Part shown: positions 53,701 to 62,763 of the stretch, piece after piece | Numbering within the stretch: the first letter of the stretch is position 1 | How the letters are laid out: each line of letters opens with the position of its first letter | Origin: Epithemia pelagica | Lineage: Eukaryota; Bacillariophyta; Bacillariophyceae; Surirellales; Surirellaceae | Length of the DNA: 64,000 nucleotides | Direction: 5' to 3' | Assembly (NCBI GenBank): GCA_946965045.2 | Contig: OX337231.1 | Span: 3,410,001 to 3,474,000, forward strand | Notes under the pieces: generated by a model | The model's database searches: none | What the model was told of the DNA's origin: nothing | Seen by the model: the letters and a program-made list of their open reading frames with translations, nothing else | Position numbers and translations under genes: made by a program

Positions 53701-53779
53701 CCGAACCGAAGGTGGGCTGCGCATCGCTTGAGTTCGCACCACGAAGCGCTGATCGTAGCGACTCGATATCCTGGGACAT
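50765..53779 (-). CDS. Large 2OG-Fe(II) oxygenase-like protein with an altered metal site
   Basis: 1,004 residues from the ATG at 53777-53779 (MSQDIESLRSALRG). The region at about 200-290 has the prolyl-hydroxylase-like pattern: LLLHEQGGCFKKRRDTEK, GLFATLMIQLPSSFTGGSFVV, AYHTDCEHEMLPIESGYRLI and LSYSLCYTG. In relatives I recall, the first ligand motif is HRD; here it reads RRD (Arg216, Asp218), while the distal His276 and the Arg of SGYRL are kept. Loss of one ligand suggests reduced or altered chemistry, or a non-catalytic binding role. The remaining 700 residues are helical with no recognised domain, ending in a coiled-coil-like stretch (VRAEIEKLHHSSSQ) and a Gln/Pro/His repeat (PEQGHPSNQPEQGHPS). 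The long single frame supports a gene. Confidence 0.75.
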   Translation of the reverse strand: MSQDIESLRSALRGANSSDAQPTFGSAPLSADVPMDLEPCEKSRLETDPPDSFILLDEIPEEAESLDPTKAEYQRKNGSAEETCLANVFETIDCLKSPGSTCTGGFAAKLPAMPGLVVDRVGEVPLPVDEETVTKIITAASQAPHERGMETEIDSSMRSTVQIDAGMVALTNPAWHCALEELTKRVCLDLGVNSQFVRAQLDKLLLHEQGGCFKKRRDTEKTKGLFATLMIQLPSSFTGGSFVVSRNGQTQTFCLQEAETSPYMCRYVAYHTDCEHEMLPIESGYRLILSYSLCYTGNGVSKSSSGQIEEGLLESVIHQLNKRDSLFAVPLNHRYTSSSLRSLGVGALKGKDQALALTVGQQVDGWELIVATADRKVEELGSSNPYSGEFDDHDATPGDVCLKELFHQDGSDANVNKEWLDRELNFDPIQKGGMLLATYNVCKDMWGNEKEGFLHNAEHEGESDETTYSTCFLIAFHTERTFESVCRSNFSNAVKFVQRNPELLDYAIKYMTRSKSRIGWDDFLALFKLIQGKSTFWPWFETIVKALPQAKFPSYQVILVFVKMIMKHGWHDARIAAIREFVLQLPDIGKEADCKEFLEMMWVIFKLTKNAFMKSLWQKTLSNFHRATEHNWPSWCFHQDNCGYAPGMSQAVSIDICKHLVAFSKRYRSEKVTTLVELCFVRIRKMSSMVKLVETLPYQMRAIEMISRNVPSMNIGSLRLSLLNDLVRVLVESKASSVMDSLRRTDVGNSVWESSNIEFALTLLIRYGTPSMFRSIETWAVTAPACILSKAHSVMQKLRPRNIKSDHAEAKDKCLDMVHIWYREVQICQLVYEEQILILNTQGGKPVFSWSMPDADTSHKNLDKFLRSDLRGPAEVRVGGGIPTALRLASRVRARRSAGHPASTQQTLAQGFSVEIQLSEKYDEEASVIVTKTKELYNAKVEEYNSNMKELSNVRAEIEKLHHSSSQPEQGHPSNQPEQGHPSRRPKQEEPAAKRLKVADGDET

Positions 53780-54441
53780 GCTGCTGTTGCTGCTTCTTCT
53801 TGTCTTGATCTTCTTTTCTTTTCTTTTCTTTTCTTTTGATGCGCAATGAACGGAACGATTCTTCAAAAAGTGGGAGCTTGAGCTTGGGAATTGGGGAAAC
53901 ACGAAACGGCGCGCTTTGCGATTGGTGTGACGGGCGCGCCCCCGACAATCTCGCGCGCCCCCGCACCGCTCACGATGGGGGCGGGGGTGTCAGTTCTCCC
54001 CCTTCCCCGTCGACGAGTGAAGAGATGAGTGAATGGAACATGGGGACACACCGAAGTCATGATCATGGCTCCTGGCCTTTCGACTACCTTTCATGGTAAA
54101 TGGTAATGCGAATGCTCGTACTAATCCGGTCTCCCGAGAAACAAAGTTCAAGTGTAAGGTCGTGAGATTGGTGTACTGTTTCTGCGGGATTACGGCCTCC
54201 CCCGTTTGTTACCAAAGATTTCTGCATGTATAAGCGCTCGATAGTTATTATGAATTATGAAAACGCACACTAATATACAGCATAATTCATCCATTTCCAC
54301 CTTTCCGTCACCCATCCCATACCACGTCATCTTCCTCCCTAGGGTCCATGGATTCGGCGGGCTCCCATAATGTCCCCTCACCGAATCATAGACAAATAAT
54401 AATAAAATTCTTGAGCTCAGCAGCTCGGTGGTCCAGACGAT
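53780..54441. other. Intergenic with a TTTTC microsatellite
   Basis: A TTCTT repeat occupies about 53811-53837 just upstream of the oxygenase ATG. The remainder, with CGCGCGCCCC-rich sequence at about 53930-53990, is presumed promoter. No other gene. Confidence 0.4.
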
Positions 54442-55800
54442 TCAATCACCCGGTATGGGAACCGGGCGATACTCGAACGTGGCGAGCTGAGGTTGAGCCC
54501 ATTTGGCAAAGACAGGGTCGTCTTGGAGATTTAGTACCTTGCTATACAACAAACGGTAGAGTCGCTTGTTCATGGTGGCAGTTCCGCCGTAGTACTCCAA
54601 TCGCTTGATCCAATCTTCACGCTCTTCCGCGCTAGAGAAGGAATCATTTTCAAAGTGGAGAATACTAAACCAATGCATTCCAATGATTAATTCTTCCTTA
54701 TCGTTTCGTTCCGGTAAAATCATCTTGTACAGAGATTGAGCTCGGTCCATGACCAAACAGACACCAAAGATGCGAACCAACCGACGCGGCTTGAAGACGT
54801 TCTTGATGGCATATTCAAACTCAGTGGAAAATTCCGTCTTTTCCCACTCATTGACCAGATCGTAAACGAGATTCAAGCACTTCTTGCGATCTTGATTGAG
54901 CGTAATGGCACGTTCATTGGAAGGGTCATCACGAAAGTCGAGATACAATTTCATGGCCCACTCTTCTGGATCCCTGGAACTGCGGTCATGATAGAGACGA
55001 GCAAGACATTCTTGATAATCGGGCTCGTTGTAACGCTTGACAAATACTGTTACAATTTCAACGAAGGGTTCTTGATCTAACTTGAGGCTCTTGGAAGGAG
55101 GATCCAGAACATCCCTTGTGGGCGAAGCGCGTTTCGCCTCTACGCTACGTTCCTCTGCCGTACTGTTGGACTCGGACGGTTTGATGGTCGTCGTCGTCAA
55201 GTTTTCGGTCAGGGGAACAAACTTGGCAAGCGCTGGTTTGGACCACAGGGCCAACTCTGCGTCTTGCATGAGCGCAAAGTCTTTGGTATACATCAACTTG
55301 TAGAGGCGACGGTTCATGGTCGCAAATCCTTTGTACCCTCTCAAGGCTTCCTTCAGTTGCTTGTAGTTGTCGGGAAAGGTGAGGGCAAATTCGGACGATT
55401 CTTCCAAATGAAGCTTGGAATACCAATGCATGCCGTACAAAGACGAAGTGGGAATCTGCATGCGGTAGAGCGACTGGGCACGATCCATGACCATGCAGAC
55501 CTTGAGGATTTTCTTGACACGATCGATTCCAAATTTGTCTTGAATGCCTTGCTGGAAATCACGAGGATCGGCGGAGCTTTCCCATGCATCAACCATATGA
55601 TACAAGAATGTGAGACAGGTCTTACGGTCTACGTTGAGCGCCATGACTCGGGAATCGTTGGGATCGTTGCGGAGCGTGAGATACAAGGTGCGGCTCCATT
55701 CTACCTTGTCTTGGTTGCCCAGATCCTCGTACAAACGGCGGAGAGGATCTTGAATGGCCGGTTCTTCAAAACCAGTGCAAAAGAAATTGATTGTCTTCAT
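54442..55800 (-). CDS. Protein of two internally duplicated domains, function unknown
   Basis: 452 residues from MKTINFFCTGFEEP (ATG 55798-55800). Residues about 12-197 and 250-447 are homologous repeats. Paired motifs: DPLRRLYEDL / ECLARLYHDR; LNVDRKTCLTFLYHMVDAWE / LNQDRKKCLNLVYDLVNEWE; VCMVMDRAQSLYRM / VCLVMDRAQSLYKM; GMHWYSKLH / GMHWFSILH; ATMNRRLYKLMY / ATMNKRLYRLLY; LWSKPALAKF / KWAQPQLATF. The linker (about 200-248) is Ser/Thr-rich with a basic patch. Repeats are helical in appearance. I do not recognise the family; the invariant MDRAQSLY and ATMN(R/K)RLY strings are its best search handles. Confidence 0.75.
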   Translation of the reverse strand: MKTINFFCTGFEEPAIQDPLRRLYEDLGNQDKVEWSRTLYLTLRNDPNDSRVMALNVDRKTCLTFLYHMVDAWESSADPRDFQQGIQDKFGIDRVKKILKVCMVMDRAQSLYRMQIPTSSLYGMHWYSKLHLEESSEFALTFPDNYKQLKEALRGYKGFATMNRRLYKLMYTKDFALMQDAELALWSKPALAKFVPLTENLTTTTIKPSESNSTAEERSVEAKRASPTRDVLDPPSKSLKLDQEPFVEIVTVFVKRYNEPDYQECLARLYHDRSSRDPEEWAMKLYLDFRDDPSNERAITLNQDRKKCLNLVYDLVNEWEKTEFSTEFEYAIKNVFKPRRLVRIFGVCLVMDRAQSLYKMILPERNDKEELIIGMHWFSILHFENDSFSSAEEREDWIKRLEYYGGTATMNKRLYRLLYSKVLNLQDDPVFAKWAQPQLATFEYRPVPIPGD

Positions 55801-56644
55801 CTTTTCTTTCAGAAATGTTACGATTGGGAATGGGCATCAGCAGTGCGACAACAACAAAGAAAGACTTCAATACTTGTGACTTGCCAGAACGTAACAGACC
55901 AGCAAGACAAGAGATGAGTTCACGACAAGACGACAAAGTCGCATCTTGTATCTTGTCATCATCGTTCCCGCAAGATCTCCGGTCAACTCGGTTCAGTACT
56001 ACCTATCATCTCAGCGTGATTGCTAAATGTACCTTTGATGTCGATCCTTGTCACCGCCGCTAAGGATCTCGCATCCTCTTGTAAGCTCCAACGCTTCCAA
56101 AATATCCATTGTTTGGATTGTGTATGGACGTATCCATTTGCGCACCGCTGAGATTTCGCATCCTCTTGCTTGTCTCCATCGTTTCGCATACCCGATACTA
56201 TGGATTTTGTAGTAGTAGTTTATCCGTATCTCGCCGTCGAGATTTAATTTCCATTCTGTCCGTCGCATCTTATCCCGAGACCACGTACCTGTCTGCTCGT
56301 CTATCCGTTTTCGTTGGGAGCTTCCGAGTGTTTTCGGCCCGCCGGCGCAACGGCCGGGCGATGCGTTGAACGGACACTTTCGTCGCAAAATCCACGGATT
56401 GTTTGGGCGATTCTGGATCCGTTGCCTTTTGGAGAATGCGGCTATGTAATCGTCCCCTCCCCTCGCCCTTGAGGCTGAGATATATAGATGTTGTATGGCT
56501 CATGGTACTCTGATGCAGGACTACTACTAAGAACCGACCAAGTCGATCGATAATTGGTTACAGCAGTCTTCTCTACGACGAAACGAACAAAAGAGTTTGT
56601 TGTTGGTATACCATAAGAAAGCAGGAGACAACACGACAACCACC
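55801..56644. other. Divergent intergenic region
   Basis: Between the two-domain protein and the secreted protein. An imperfect direct repeat built around TCGCATCCTCTTG occurs at about 56059-56096 and 56147-56180. No gene supported. Confidence 0.4.
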
Positions 56645-57499
56645 ATGATGAGAGTTTTTGTACCTGTGTTGATGGTCCTTCTTTCCTTGCCGGAAGGCGA
56701 AGGTGAAAGCACACGCGCGTACAGCCGGGATGGATATACGGATAGTTACTCCAGTGTTCGAGATAGTTTCGGCAGTCAATCAACTAAGGATACAGCCGCT
56801 GGTGATACCAGGTATGACACCCTGGCACAATTTTCAGCATTCATGACATCCTCTCAAACCACGACAACCACTACCGAGGACATCATCACCATTGCGACGG
56901 AAGCGGCAACTACGGAGTCAGCCACGTCTGAAGCGACGACCTCTGGCACTGCACCGTCGGACGCGACCTCTGCAGCAACCGACCCGGCAATTTCGGGTAC
57001 GACTGGAACAACAGAAGCGACCCAGCCGACCATGTCGGAGGAATTTGAGGACTGTCTGGAACGGCAACGAACAGGTGAAAACGTGGAGGATCTAGCATCC
57101 TGTGAGAGAGTCAAACAAGTGTCCAAAGCTAGGGGTCCAGAAGTCATCTTTTGTACTCTCAGCCTGCCAGAATCGAGTCTTGCGCAACAGGCTATTGAGG
57201 TTGAGTCGATGGCATGCGCGCAAAATGGAGAATTGTTATTGGACGACAATGGCGGACGTACCCGCCGCGGCCGCCAACTTCGCCATGTCCAAGGCATGCG
57301 TGACCCCAAGCGATTCCGTGGTGCTGTCTTCCAAAAGGAAGACGAACTCATCCAATCCGTTATGCACAAATCGGTGGTTATCGAACTTGAGTTCCCTCAA
57401 GACTGTCACTGCTACGCCAAGATGGATCCTGATGGCTTCACAGCAGTTTGTCCCAAAACTGACGTGTGCCAGAAAGTGCTTTCTTCTGTTGCCATTTAG
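56645..57499 (+). CDS. Secreted, Thr-rich, Cys-containing small protein, unknown function
   Basis: 284 residues from the first of two adjacent ATGs at 56645. MMRVFVPVLMVLLSLPEGEGE is a typical signal peptide. It is followed by a Ser/Tyr/Asp segment, then a mucin-like Thr/Ser/Ala stretch (TTTTTTEDIITIATEAATTE and TSEATTSGTAPSDATSAATD), likely O-glycosylated, and a C-terminal domain with about eight Cys (EDCLERQRTGENVEDLASCE, VIFCTLSLPESS, MACAQNG, CHCYAKMDPDGF, VCPKTDVCQKV). There is no transmembrane segment or anchor after the signal. A basic site RTRRGRQLRH could be cleaved by a furin-like protease. No family recognised; a cell-wall or extracellular role is inference. Confidence 0.65.
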   Translation: MMRVFVPVLMVLLSLPEGEGESTRAYSRDGYTDSYSSVRDSFGSQSTKDTAAGDTRYDTLAQFSAFMTSSQTTTTTTEDIITIATEAATTESATSEATTSGTAPSDATSAATDPAISGTTGTTEATQPTMSEEFEDCLERQRTGENVEDLASCERVKQVSKARGPEVIFCTLSLPESSLAQQAIEVESMACAQNGELLLDDNGGRTRRGRQLRHVQGMRDPKRFRGAVFQKEDELIQSVMHKSVVIELEFPQDCHCYAKMDPDGFTAVCPKTDVCQKVLSSVAI

Positions 57500-57881
57500 A
57501 TAGGTGCCGCCTTTCAAACAGTCGCAGAGGACCAAATTCATACATTGCATATGGAGTTGCACTCGTTGATTCGAACTCTCCTTGTTATATATCTATCACA
57601 GAAAAGTTTAGTAGCAAAATACATTACGCATTCTTACGTTTGCTTCTACCGAGTACAGTTTTATGGCTTAGACTTTGATCCGAATGTAAGATTGTGTTAG
57701 GCAAGGTTCTGCACGTTACTATATGCCTTTAAAGAATCTCTATCAAAAACGCATCTTCTTTCCAGGGACGAAAAGAAGTCACTGCACGTGACTTTGTTAT
57801 GTTCAACGTTAGCACTCATTTTCAATGGAGGACTTGGGTTAGATGAACGGCTTTTGTACGCACGGAACCAAGCCGTCTTTT
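57500..57881. other. Intergenic between convergent genes
   Basis: 3' flanks of the secreted-protein gene and RAD52; nothing recognised. Confidence 0.35.
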
Positions 57882-59528
57882 CTACTGCTGATACGGGTTC
57901 GTCGTCGGAATCACTTTTGGTTTCTTTCGAACGTCCGATCGTTGACCAGTGGAAGTGGATGGTCGTTGATCCCACACGGAACCGAATTCATCGTCGTCTT
58001 GAAAAAAGTCTTCCAGACCACCAAACATGGATTGCATGGACTGGGCGGCAGTTTGGGGACAGGAAGGGTTGATATCCGACACTCGAGGTGGTGCCCCCAC
58101 GGGTGGTACTGATTGGACAGACGGCACTGCGTGGGTGTCGTCTGAATTGGTATGACGTATGGTTGATTGAACTCTCGATGCTGCTTCCATCTGAGCTTTT
58201 GTTCCATTCATTATCGGACCATGGTCATTGGGAGGGCCTCCTACAGGTTTTGATGGTACATGACGAGAGGGCTGCAGCTTTGACGAAGGATTTGGTTGTA
58301 ACACAGACGACGGCGTTACCATTTGCGCGGCATTCCGTTTCATTCCACCGAAACTCGTAGATTGTGCTGGCAAAAGCTGTGGATGGTTGGGAGTTGGAGT
58401 TTGTTTGTTTTTGTTCGAGTCAACCTGAGCGGCAACATCGGATACTCGAGGTGGGTGCGGCGTGCCGTGCGCTCCAGGTCGTCCCTCGCGTGGATTCGTT
58501 GTACTCTTTGTTGCAAAAGGAGGACCTCTTGAAGAATCCGCAGTCCCCCCAATTTGATTATCCTTTGCTACCGAAAACGCTGTTTTGGCGGATAAGCCGG
58601 TGGTCGCTGACGGAACGGGCTGTTTGGGAAAAGCACTCAAGTTAACGGAAGACGAGCCTATTGCCCCAATCGGACGTACATGGCCATTTCCAGGTACTGG
58701 TTTCGAGGAAGCAGGAACTGCCGATGGGTCATCTTTTGTTAAATTTGGTCCTGCTTTGTGTGTCATGCCCGATGGATGGAAATGCCGTTGTACATCAAAC
58801 TTTTGTTTTTGGTAGTCTTGCAGTGCCTGTGCAAGGGTGTTTGGTGCCTTGTTGAGAGCAAAGCTCGACCCATACAACGAATTTCCCAACTTGTCTCCCA
58901 ATAGTCGAGCTGCTCTCTTCATACCATCGGTGATGCTGGCCTTGAGGGCATTGCCCATCGCAGTCGGCAAGTGTTTATCGATGGAATCGCCAATACCATA
59001 GTCTTCCCGAAAGCAATTTGGAGTGCTTGCCAAGCTTATTCGTACATGTGCAACATAAGTGACCTGCCACTTGGGTGGTTTGCTGTTGTTGGCTGAAGGT
59101 TTTGGCGCCGATGCCGTGGTTTTGGAAGGGTCTGCTGCCGTTTCGTTGTTTAGGTCGATACTGTGTTGCAGTGTCGTACTAAGGACCGAAAAAGACCATC
59201 CATTGTGACCAAAGGCCTCATTGAGGGTTCGTGTTACCACATCTCCTGACATGTACGTGAGCTTCCGTCCACCGGGTCCGGGACGAGTGGAAAGATCACT
59301 GCGCAACGGTTTGGTGCCCAAAAAGGAATCAACGGAGATTGGATTGCCAGTGGCATCTTCCATCACTGTCCCCGCAGCGTGATTCCATATAAACGATCGT
59401 GAGGAAGAGGATGACCCATCCTTATCGCAAGACGGAGGAGAAGGGATACTTCCCATGATGTTGCTGCTCGTACATGACAACGGTAGATCGGGGTGGCTGA
59501 CCACCATTTGTGGATTCACGTTTTCCAT
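57882..59528 (-). CDS. RAD52: RAD52-family recombination mediator
   Basis: 548 residues in one exon from the ATG at 59526-59528. The conserved N-terminal annealing domain covers about 70-220: SFLGTKPLRSDLSTRPGPGG, RKLTYMSGDVVTRTLNEAF, GHNGWSFSVLSTT, VTYVAHVRISL, FREDYGIGDSID, AMGNALKASITDGMKRAAR and LLGDKLGNSLYG. RAD52 forms rings that anneal single-stranded DNA and loads recombinase during double-strand break repair. An insert of about 30 residues (NNETAADPSKTTASAPKPSA) interrupts the domain between two strands. The C-terminal 320 residues are disordered, rich in Ser/Pro/Thr, and end FGSVWDQRPSTSTGQRSDVR then KKPKVIPTTNPYQQ, where a basic KKPK could serve as a nuclear signal. Confidence 0.93.
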   Translation of the reverse strand: MENVNPQMVVSHPDLPLSCTSSNIMGSIPSPPSCDKDGSSSSSRSFIWNHAAGTVMEDATGNPISVDSFLGTKPLRSDLSTRPGPGGRKLTYMSGDVVTRTLNEAFGHNGWSFSVLSTTLQHSIDLNNETAADPSKTTASAPKPSANNSKPPKWQVTYVAHVRISLASTPNCFREDYGIGDSIDKHLPTAMGNALKASITDGMKRAARLLGDKLGNSLYGSSFALNKAPNTLAQALQDYQKQKFDVQRHFHPSGMTHKAGPNLTKDDPSAVPASSKPVPGNGHVRPIGAIGSSSVNLSAFPKQPVPSATTGLSAKTAFSVAKDNQIGGTADSSRGPPFATKSTTNPREGRPGAHGTPHPPRVSDVAAQVDSNKNKQTPTPNHPQLLPAQSTSFGGMKRNAAQMVTPSSVLQPNPSSKLQPSRHVPSKPVGGPPNDHGPIMNGTKAQMEAASRVQSTIRHTNSDDTHAVPSVQSVPPVGAPPRVSDINPSCPQTAAQSMQSMFGGLEDFFQDDDEFGSVWDQRPSTSTGQRSDVRKKPKVIPTTNPYQQ

Positions 59529-60679
59529 GTGTTTCTCTTGGATGCTCTGACCTTGATCTTCTAGTGCTGCTTCCCCTTGAGCTCACAGTTGCCCTTTAAA
59601 AGGTACCTTCCTGAACAAGATGAAGCCGAAACGGAAACTTATGGAATTAAAGAATGTACCAAGAAATTGTGTTTTGTTGCTCGAATCAGGTCCAGAATGT
59701 GCTGGGTGTCAAGAGTCTACAGGAGATAAGTGGATGGGGATCTTCCTTCGCAATGAAGAACACGGTAGACTTGGAGGAGGTGCGGAATGGTTTGTTGGCT
59801 CCTTGTCATGATGAATTCCACTCTGCCAGCAAGTTCAAAGAGTCAAGGACATCATCATGATTGCCGCCTTGTTATGCATGCCGCCCGACGTTCCCATTGC
59901 GTGACTATTGACTCATTAGCCGACTGGCGTTGTATTGTAGGAGTAAGAGTAAGGGTGTCGGCTGTCGGTCGACCGCTGGGCGTACCCCCTCCCTCATTGG
60001 GTAGTCCCCCCCCCCCTCAAATACCACCGTACCTACCAGTACCAACCTACCTACCTAGCCAAATATGTCCTCTAGCTAGTGCTAGAGCCTATCTTCCGCT
60101 ACTCCTACTTAATACCAGGAACAGCTGCATGAACAAAACAAACTATTCAGTTCAATTGGAGGTACAAACATCCATGGAACGAGAGTGTGGTGACCAGTCG
60201 AAATGAGTGCCTACAAGTATACTGCTCCGGTTCTCGATCCCTCAGAGACATTCCTGGAAAAAGTGCACATCGCCCCATCATGATGGCGACTTGCCCTTCT
60301 TTAAACGAAGCAAGGGTCCAGTTTCATGTTGTTGATTATAAATAGTCAAAGATAGCGTCAGAAGAGTAATGAGAACGTTGACCATTACGCTTGAGGTACT
60401 TTACATGCCAAGGATGTTCAACAACGACTAGCAACTGTATATATCAACGTTTTGACCACACAAATAAAACAAATCAAAGCATTAATCGCCTTCAAGCTCA
60501 ATGTCTAGATCGGGACTTGATTAAGGCAATGTATAATGAGGACAATCTGCTTCGCGCTGGCTATTTCTTGTCGTTGCCTGTCATGGAAAAACTTTTGAGG
60601 GACCGTTGAATGGACTTGGCGAATGAATCAGTACTTTTACCCGAATCCTTTTGTAACATGCATTTCTGAGTTTATTTTT
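59529..60679. other. Intergenic, 1.15 kb
   Basis: Upstream of RAD52 and 3' of the aureochrome. A run of ten C residues lies at about 60007-60017, next to CCTACCTACCTAG. Short open frames are not supported. Confidence 0.4.
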
Positions 60680-61907
60680 TTAATCGTCCGCTTCGGCTTC
60701 TTCCTGCTGCTTGGTGACGGTGGCCGCATACTGGTCCGACACCTTGCACTGGACACCCACAAAGTTGGTGACATTACCAGCCGCATCACGCAGGGCAGCG
60801 ATAAAGAACTGATTCCAGAATGTGGTTCCATCCACACGGTAGTTGAGCAAACAGACAGACATATCGTTTCCTTGTTCAATGGCCTTGCGGATACGTTCGA
60901 CACTCTTGGGATCGGTTTCAGGGCCTTGCAAGAAACGACAGTTACGACCCAAGATCTGGTCAAGGGAATAACCAGTCAAGTTCAAGAAACCCTGACTAGC
61001 ATAAACAATTGGGTTATCGGGCAAGGAAGGATCCGTGACGACAAAGTTCTGCTGGGCCGTCTGTAAAGCCTTGATGAACGAGAAGTCAGGATCGTCCAAG
61101 ACCTTGTTTGCGATAGATTGGCTATTCGCCAACAATCCGTCCACAGAGGTATCCTTGTTCTTGTCGAGAAGTTCGGATGCTCTTTCATCACCCAAGTGAG
61201 TACGAATAGAGCTGCGCAACTTTTCATTCTCTTCCTTCAAGAGAGCAACCGACTGCTGCAACGACTCCAACAAAAACTTTTTGCGAATGCGCGAGCGCTT
61301 GGCGTGTTCACGATTGCGTTCCCTGAATAAACAAAAATTATGATTAAATGTTAGTTATCAAGTTCATTAGAAACAAAGGACGATTGCTTGGAAAACAACA
61401 TCAAATAACTTACCGGCGCTCAACCTTTTGCTGCTCACTCATCTTGCGGTCCCCAGAGCGGGAGGATTCTCCTTTCTTCTTTCTAGGAGCAGCGTACTGC
61501 AGGTGATGGGACTTCTGGGGAGCACGCTTGAAGGGCACTGCAGCAGTAGCCTTGGATGCAGCGTCGGCTGTCCCCATGGAGCTTGCCACCTGGCCTTGAT
61601 CCATGAGAGCCGTTGTATATAATCCCCCACCCTTTTTAACTTGTTCGTATGTTCCTTGTTTGTTGGGCCTCGATGCCCCCATGGTAACCTTGTCACCCTC
61701 ACCGGAATTCAGTAGCCCACTTTCATCGTCCTTCTGCTCCGACAGAAAGACGGTGTCACCCTCCGGTGTAAACACGACATCTCCAAAGATATCATCCAAG
61801 TTCAGAGTGGCCGGGGTTCCGCGCTGCGCCACCGCCTGCTGGGTGCCTTGAGACATCGACGGGCCCGCCGAGGTAAACAAAGGAGGAGCTACGTTGGGAT
61901 CGGTCAT
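60680..61907 (-). CDS. AUREO1: Aureochrome: bZIP-LOV blue-light-regulated transcription factor
   Basis: Exons 61907-61414 and 61322-60680 with a 91-bp GT-AG intron inside the basic region (KVERR joined to ERNREHAKRSRIRKK); 378 residues. bZIP at about 155-207 (basic NREHAKRSRIRKK; zipper LLESLQQSVALLKEENEKL) and LOV at about 245-365 with the flavin-adduct cysteine at about 293 in GRNCRFLQGPETD, plus VYASQGFLNLTGYSL, NYRVDGTTFWNQFFIAALRD and NFVGVQCKVSD. In this class blue light forms a Cys-FMN adduct that alters dimerisation and DNA binding. The bZIP-before-LOV order defines aureochromes. Type 1 (probably 1a by length, from memory) is favoured over type 2 because all flavin-site residues are intact. 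Confidence 0.96.
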
Positions 61908-62763
61908 GGTGTCTTTCGATTGTTATGGGAGAGTTAGACGTCTGCCAAGATGAGTGGCTTGCTGGGGTTTGGATCCACCTTGCACTCAATCCGTCATAAT
62001 GACCTTGCCGAAGATATCTCGAAAAAAAAGAACTAAGCGGTCAAAAGTGTCCACTCTCAGTTTTTGTGTAGGGGGAGAGCAGACTATAGCACAAAAAGTA
62101 CTACTGTCCCATGTGTTCTTCACGAACAAAACATCATCATTCATCATCTCACGTGTCCTCATGTGCTTTAAGGATAGGGTTAAGTTTTGTTGAGCCTGAG
62201 GCCATTCGGGGAGAGCTGATGGGGGCGTGCGTCAGTGCTGCCCCTGTACTGTATTACATGGCTGTCTGTACTGTTGAGCAGCCTCTTTTCCGTCGAAAAG
62301 ACCAAATGACTGATTTCCCACTTAACTCTGACATAAGGAAAAGGTTCTCTGCTTCTGACAACAATTATTGATGGCATGTTTTTCTTCAATGATATGTATT
62401 GGGCCTAAATGTCGAGGTCATTACGCGTATTTCTCGCGTTAGAGTGGGCCTTTTGTTTTTGGGCCCTTTTCCCTGCTAGGGTGTTCGGTGTCTCATCTAG
62501 CATCTAGCATCTCGCGATTGCCTGTAGTGGCTATCTGCTCCTAGTTAGGAGTAGACGAAGAAGGTGGAGAAGCCACTTGTCGGTCTAGAAGAAGACGAAC
62601 TTGTCTTTTGTCTTCAGCATGAGGAGAGGCGGCTGTAGACAGTGATCTCCAACATGATTTAGATCCATTTGTATTGGTGTGATGTTTACGCTAATGGTCT
62701 TTTGCATCCAGTCGACGTGATTCCCTCCCTTCCCCTTCGAGGATGAAATCAAATGTGTCCACT
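61908..62763. other. Intergenic
   Basis: Presumed aureochrome promoter and 3' flank of the ankyrin gene; no gene or repeat supported. Confidence 0.4.

Noticed and set aside
54420-54500. Possible tRNA-like hairpin near CCCGGTATGGGAACCGGG
   Set aside because: Overlaps the coding end of the two-domain protein and lacks a full cloverleaf.
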